Of a DNA stretch of 8,402 nucleotides, positions 5,909 to 8,402 are shown one piece after another (positions within the stretch are counted from its first letter, which is position 1; each line of letters starts with the position of its first letter). The notes beneath the pieces were generated by a model, which saw nothing but the letters and a program-made list of their open reading frames with translations, did not search any database and had not been told where the DNA came from. Origin of the DNA: Erysipelotrichaceae bacterium UBA1783 (lineage in GTDB: Bacteria > Bacillota_I > Bacilli_A > Erysipelotrichales > Erysipelotrichaceae); the NCBI GenBank assembly GCA_002315205.1, contig DCGH01000008.1:1-8402 (forward strand), in the 5' to 3' direction. Made by a program: the position numbers and the translations under genes.

Positions 5909-6493
5909 ATGATAAAAGACATCGTAAAAAAATCAAGAAGCTATCGTGGCTATAATGAAAACCGCCAGATCAGTAAGGAAGAATTAATAGAATTAGTAGA
6001 TATTGCACGCTATTGCCCTTCTTCTGTCAATGGTCAACCCTTCCGTTATTACATCGCTTATGAAAAAGAAGAGGTCAATCGAATTCAGAAACTAACTCAT
6101 TGGGCTAGAGCTTTACCACAGATGACACTACCTCATCCAGGCAAATGTCCTACTGGATTTATCATTATCCTACAGGACACAAATCTTTCAGAAAGCTTAA
6201 CCCGTTATTTGAAGGATGTCGGCATTGTCGCTCAGACAATGCTATTAAAAGCAACTGAAATGGGATTAGGCGGTTGTATGATCGGAAACTTCAATGGTAG
6301 TGAAGTAAGAAGTGAGCTTCATCTAGAAGAAAATCTGGTACCTTTATTAATCATCGCTTTTGGTGAACCAGATGAAGAAATTAAAATCGTTGAAATTAAT
6401 GAAGGCGATAGTGTTAAGTACTATCGTGATGAAAACGATGTTCATTATGTACCAAAACGTAAGCTAAAAGATATTATCATTACAAAAAATTAA
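5909..6493 (+). CDS. Nitroreductase-family NAD(P)H-dependent flavin oxidoreductase
   Basis: This is a 194-residue soluble protein of the FMN-binding nitroreductase family, which uses NAD(P)H to reduce nitro compounds, quinones, flavins or enones. The natural substrate cannot be read from the sequence. FMN-site signatures are visible in order: KKSRSYRGY (R10, S11, R13), then CPSSVNGQPFRYY at 36-48 (usual PSxxNxQPW/F motif), the helix DVGIVAQTMLLKATEMGLGGCMIG at 103-126, and IIAFGEPDE at 148-156. A short insertion around residues 64-83 (HWARALPQ...GKCP) contains His, Trp and Cys and would lie near the active site. Start at the ATG is supported by GAGG seven bases ahead. It lies next to the LysR gene on the same strand but beyond a terminator and with its own promoter, so control by that regulator is possible but not shown. 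Confidence 0.85.
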   Translation: MIKDIVKKSRSYRGYNENRQISKEELIELVDIARYCPSSVNGQPFRYYIAYEKEEVNRIQKLTHWARALPQMTLPHPGKCPTGFIIILQDTNLSESLTRYLKDVGIVAQTMLLKATEMGLGGCMIGNFNGSEVRSELHLEENLVPLLIIAFGEPDEEIKIVEINEGDSVKYYRDENDVHYVPKRKLKDIIITKN

Positions 6494-6524
6494 AGCGCTG
6501 GAAATTCAGCGCTTTATTCATTTT
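6491..6524. terminator. Bidirectional terminator between convergent genes
   Basis: TAAAGCGCTG (6491-6500) pairs perfectly with CAGCGCTTTA (6507-6516), a ten-pair stem with a six-base loop that includes the nitroreductase stop codon. The plus strand continues TTCATTTT and the minus strand continues ATTTTTTG, so it can serve both the nitroreductase and the convergent membrane protein gene. Confidence 0.85.
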
Positions 6525-6530
6525 CTAATA

Positions 6531-7676
6531 TTAAATAACAATTGACAGCATTGTTAATACTTTAAAAATAATATTAGCAATAATACCTGCGCATAATCCA
6601 CCAATGGCATGAGCGGAAATGGCAGCACCTGTCAGCTTTCTTTCCTTCAGGGAATCCATCATCGCAATATGGGTACTTAAGAATCCTGACCAGCAGATAC
6701 ATACTGCAGTAATAACCGCAATATCATTCGCTCCAATAGCACCACTTGATAACATACTTGGTAACATACCAATCGCAGCACCCGCAGCACCTAATGAAGT
6801 AATAATGACAGAAACCGCACTAGATGAGCTGATACCAAATAAAGGAACAAGGATAAACTTTAGCTTATCACCAATCGCTGTTAATAATCCTACACCTTCA
6901 TAGGCTGCTCCAGTATATACCCCATTGGTTGGACCATTGGTTAGCATCATTACTAGTGTACAGATAATCAATACTCCTGGAATAATACCCAAACCTAAAT
7001 CAACACCTGCTTTTCCACCATTTAATGCTGCATTAATCAATCTTGCGACAACTCCTCCTTTGTCCTTTTCGTCGATAACCTTCTGATTTTCTGGCTTTTC
7101 TGCCATTGCCTCTGTTCCATATTTTCTCTTACATTTACTAATGATTATCCTTGTTGAAATAATGGAACCGCAGAATGCAGCAATATTTCCTATTAATGCA
7201 GATAAAGCAAAGTTTTCGTGAGTTGCATCATGCAAACCAATAATGAAAATGGTTGTAACTAAACCCATTCCAAAGGATGTTCCTAAATTTGCCAAAGCGG
7301 GAATCTGATACCTCTTAAAGTGTTTTGTATACACTTCATCTTCATTTAACAATAGAACTGCCGGATTATCTGAAAGGTAAGTCGTGATGATACCTAAAGC
7401 AGCAACACCAGGCATATCATATAATGGCTTCATCAATGGTGCTAATAACTTATTTAATAAATCAACAACGCCAAATTCAGAGAATAAAGCGTTAATTGCT
7501 CCAGCTAATACAGTAATCGCCAGGATTGAGAATACGGTGTTCATTAACAAGTCATAAGCGGTGTTCATCATTGTATTAAACATATTGGCTAATCCCATCT
7601 TTGCAGCTATTAAGCCAAAGAAGCCACAAAAACAAATAAGGAAGATTACACTTTCAGGAATTTTTTTCTTTTGCAT
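6531..7676 (-). CDS. Gate-domain membrane protein, CD0519/CD1768-like, putative transporter
   Basis: This 381-residue polytopic membrane protein has about ten hydrophobic segments (roughly 9-27, 42-62, 89-110, 127-148, 157-178, 228-247, 272-283, 285-308, 317-339, 350-376). One hydrophilic charged loop at 181-207 splits it into two halves. The first half carries LAPLMKPLYDMPGVAALGI and YLSDNPAVLLL. The second carries LVPLFGISSSSAVSVIITSLGAAGAAIGMLP. Paired elements of this kind are typical of the nucleoside-recognition/Gate fold seen in SpmA/SpmB and nucleoside transporters. The whole protein resembles what is annotated in clostridia as the CD0519/CD1768 family, which has no proven substrate. 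The ATG at 7676 has GAGG six bases ahead. It has its own promoter and lies beside a cyclase-family hydrolase gene on the same strand, though a terminator separates them. Fold is likely; substrate unknown. Confidence 0.75.
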   Translation of the reverse strand: MQKKKIPESVIFLICFCGFFGLIAAKMGLANMFNTMMNTAYDLLMNTVFSILAITVLAGAINALFSEFGVVDLLNKLLAPLMKPLYDMPGVAALGIITTYLSDNPAVLLLNEDEVYTKHFKRYQIPALANLGTSFGMGLVTTIFIIGLHDATHENFALSALIGNIAAFCGSIISTRIIISKCKRKYGTEAMAEKPENQKVIDEKDKGGVVARLINAALNGGKAGVDLGLGIIPGVLIICTLVMMLTNGPTNGVYTGAAYEGVGLLTAIGDKLKFILVPLFGISSSSAVSVIITSLGAAGAAIGMLPSMLSSGAIGANDIAVITAVCICWSGFLSTHIAMMDSLKERKLTGAAISAHAIGGLCAGIIANIIFKVLTMLSIVI

Positions 7677-7689
7677 ATATTACCTCGTT

Positions 7690-7701
7690 TATAAGTCACA
7701 C
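7690..7701. repeat. 12-base motif, copy 2 (leader of the Gate-type membrane protein)
   Basis: TATAAGTCACAC on the plus strand, GTGTGACTTATA in the direction of the gene. It is identical to 4808-4819. It lies between the predicted transcript start (near 7709) and the ribosome binding site, where a bound repressor would block elongation. Confidence 0.4.
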
Positions 7702-7715
7702 TTTTTTACTCTACT

Positions 7716-7744
7716 ATTGTATAGTTAAGTAGAAGAATACTCAA
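7716..7744 (-). promoter_or_regulatory. Promoter of the Gate-type membrane protein gene
   Basis: TTGAGT (7744-7739) and TACAAT (7721-7716) on the minus strand have a 17-base spacer. The -35 box overlaps by three bases the edge of the inverted repeat CAATTA-AAA-TAATTG at 7742-7756. Confidence 0.6.
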
Positions 7745-7756
7745 TTAAAATAATTG
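7742..7756. promoter_or_regulatory. Inverted repeat at the -35 box, candidate operator
   Basis: CAATTA and TAATTG form a perfect six-base dyad with a three-base AAA centre, touching the -35 box of the membrane protein promoter. AT-rich short dyads are frequent by chance in DNA of this composition, so the regulatory reading rests on position alone. Confidence 0.3.
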
Positions 7757-7792
7757 TTTTGAAATAATAAAAAGTAAAAAATCTTTATTTCA

Positions 7793-7821
7793 TTAAATAA
7801 AAAAGGGATAAGTCATCCCTT
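7793..7821 (-). terminator. Intrinsic terminator of the cyclase-family gene
   Basis: On the minus strand AAGGGAT (7821-7815) pairs with ATCCCTT (7809-7803) around a GACTT loop, followed by TTTTATTT. It begins immediately after the stop codon, separating this gene from the membrane protein gene downstream. Confidence 0.85.
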
Positions 7822-8402
7822 CTATAGCTCTATTAAAACTGCTCTGCAGGGAGCACCATCGCTGCCTGCTAAATTAATTGGTGCGGTATTTAAGAAATAT
7901 ACCCCTTCAGCTACATCCTTTAATCGAATTCCTTCTAATAATACGATTTCTTCCTTTAAAAGAACATAATGAACAGCTGCAGGAGCATTCTTCGGTCCAA
8001 TGGTTTGTGATTCATTGCCAATTAAATCAATTCCTTCTTCCGCAAAAACCTCTGCCGCCTCTAATGATACCGTTGCTTCTCCAGCAATAAGAATTTTCTT
8101 AGCTGATTCAGGGTCTATTTCCTTTGCTTGTTTTAAAAGCTTACAAGCAATTTCCTTGCTGACAATGCCATCGACTCTACCAACATAGCATTTTCCAACA
8201 AACTTACTCAGATCAATCTGGTCAATTGTCTTACCATCTTTATAAAAATGATAGGGTGCATCTACATGGGTTCCATTGTGAGCACACATACTAAAGGCGG
8301 TCAGATTATAGATGCTTCCCGAATCAATCGTTTCAACAATTCTTCTTTCAGGAGGATTGTCCCCTGGAAAAACAGCACAGCTAAACAGCTCCTGACTAAT
8401 AT
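7822..8402 (-). CDS. Cyclase-family metal-dependent hydrolase (kynurenine formamidase-like), 5' end outside the window
   Basis: This belongs to the cyclase family of metal-dependent hydrolases, which includes bacterial kynurenine formamidase (N-formylkynurenine to kynurenine) and other amide or ester hydrolases. The metal-binding signature is intact as AHNGTHVDAPYHF (encoded around 8283-8245), matching HxGTHxDxPxHF. An ATG at 8289 is in frame but is internal. The frame stays open to the edge, and its extra 37 codons read ISQELFSCAVFPGDNPPE and onward, the conserved family N-terminus, so only a few residues should be missing. At least 192 residues are encoded here. The C-terminal half shows the usual GIDLIGNESQTIGP and LLEGIRLKDV stretches. 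No tryptophan-degradation genes are visible nearby, so kynurenine formamidase activity is not assumed. It ends at a strong terminator. Confidence 0.85.
   Translation of the reverse strand, partial: ISQELFSCAVFPGDNPPERRIVETIDSGSIYNLTAFSMCAHNGTHVDAPYHFYKDGKTIDQIDLSKFVGKCYVGRVDGIVSKEIACKLLKQAKEIDPESAKKILIAGEATVSLEAAEVFAEEGIDLIGNESQTIGPKNAPAAVHYVLLKEEIVLLEGIRLKDVAEGVYFLNTAPINLAGSDGAPCRAVLIEL

Noticed and set aside
6619..6903. 94-codon plus-strand frame opposite the Gate-type membrane protein
   Set aside because: The alanine- and proline-rich reading mirrors the transmembrane codons of the real gene on the other strand.
7809..7817. TGACTTAT in the terminator of the cyclase gene as a third copy of the 12-mer
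   Set aside because: Only eight bases match, and they are explained by the stem and loop of the terminator.
7878..8188. Two overlapping plus-strand frames opposite the cyclase-family gene
   Set aside because: Both are antisense to a gene with an intact catalytic motif and show no sign of their own coding character.
1..8402. Defence system, CRISPR array, prophage or insertion sequence
   Set aside because: No nuclease, helicase, reverse transcriptase, toxin-antitoxin, transposase or integrase motif and no regular direct-repeat array was found. All large reading frames are accounted for by metabolic, transport or regulatory families.

Overview
This window looks like chromosomal DNA of a low-GC Gram-positive bacterium (Bacillota). 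The evidence is AT-rich sequence, strong AGGAGG-type Shine-Dalgarno sites, sigma-A-like promoters (TTGTTT/TATAAT, TTGACT/TATCTT, TTGAGT/TACAAT) and short hairpin-plus-U-run terminators between nearly all transcription units. A gut Firmicute such as an erysipelotrichial or clostridial species would fit, but that placement is an impression from protein style and is not proven here. I see no rRNA, tRNA, CRISPR array, insertion sequence, phage gene or origin.

Layout, left to right. A minus-strand MFS-type membrane transporter (62-1234) has its own strong promoter. Upstream of it on the same strand is a likely operon that reads galM (aldose 1-epimerase, 4769-3750), a small permuted papain-like cysteine hydrolase (3750-3190), guanine deaminase (3178-1913) and a YgjV-like membrane protein (1834-1328). 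The first two genes overlap by one base and the third follows after 11 bases. A hairpin lies between guanine deaminase and the YgjV-like gene. Divergent from galM, on the plus strand, is a LysR-type regulator (4921-5808) with its own terminator, then a separately promoted nitroreductase (5909-6493). Convergent with the nitroreductase, across a bidirectional terminator, is a minus-strand polytopic membrane protein of the nucleoside-recognition/Gate type, resembling the C. difficile CD0519/CD1768 family (7676-6531). At the right edge is a metal-dependent cyclase/kynurenine formamidase-like hydrolase (7822 to beyond 8402), whose true start lies outside the window.

Functionally this is a metabolic neighbourhood of hexose epimerisation, purine salvage, flavin redox chemistry and transport, not a defence or mobile island. 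No single pathway joins the genes. The signals most worth following are regulatory. One 12-base sequence (TATAAGTCACAC) occurs in both the galM/lysR divergent region and the leader of the Gate-type membrane protein. A hairpin is fused to the YgjV ribosome binding site. A perfect palindrome lies in the lysR leader. Several gene starts were moved from the longest possible reading frame because the ribosome binding sites decide otherwise. No convincing novel multi-gene system was found.
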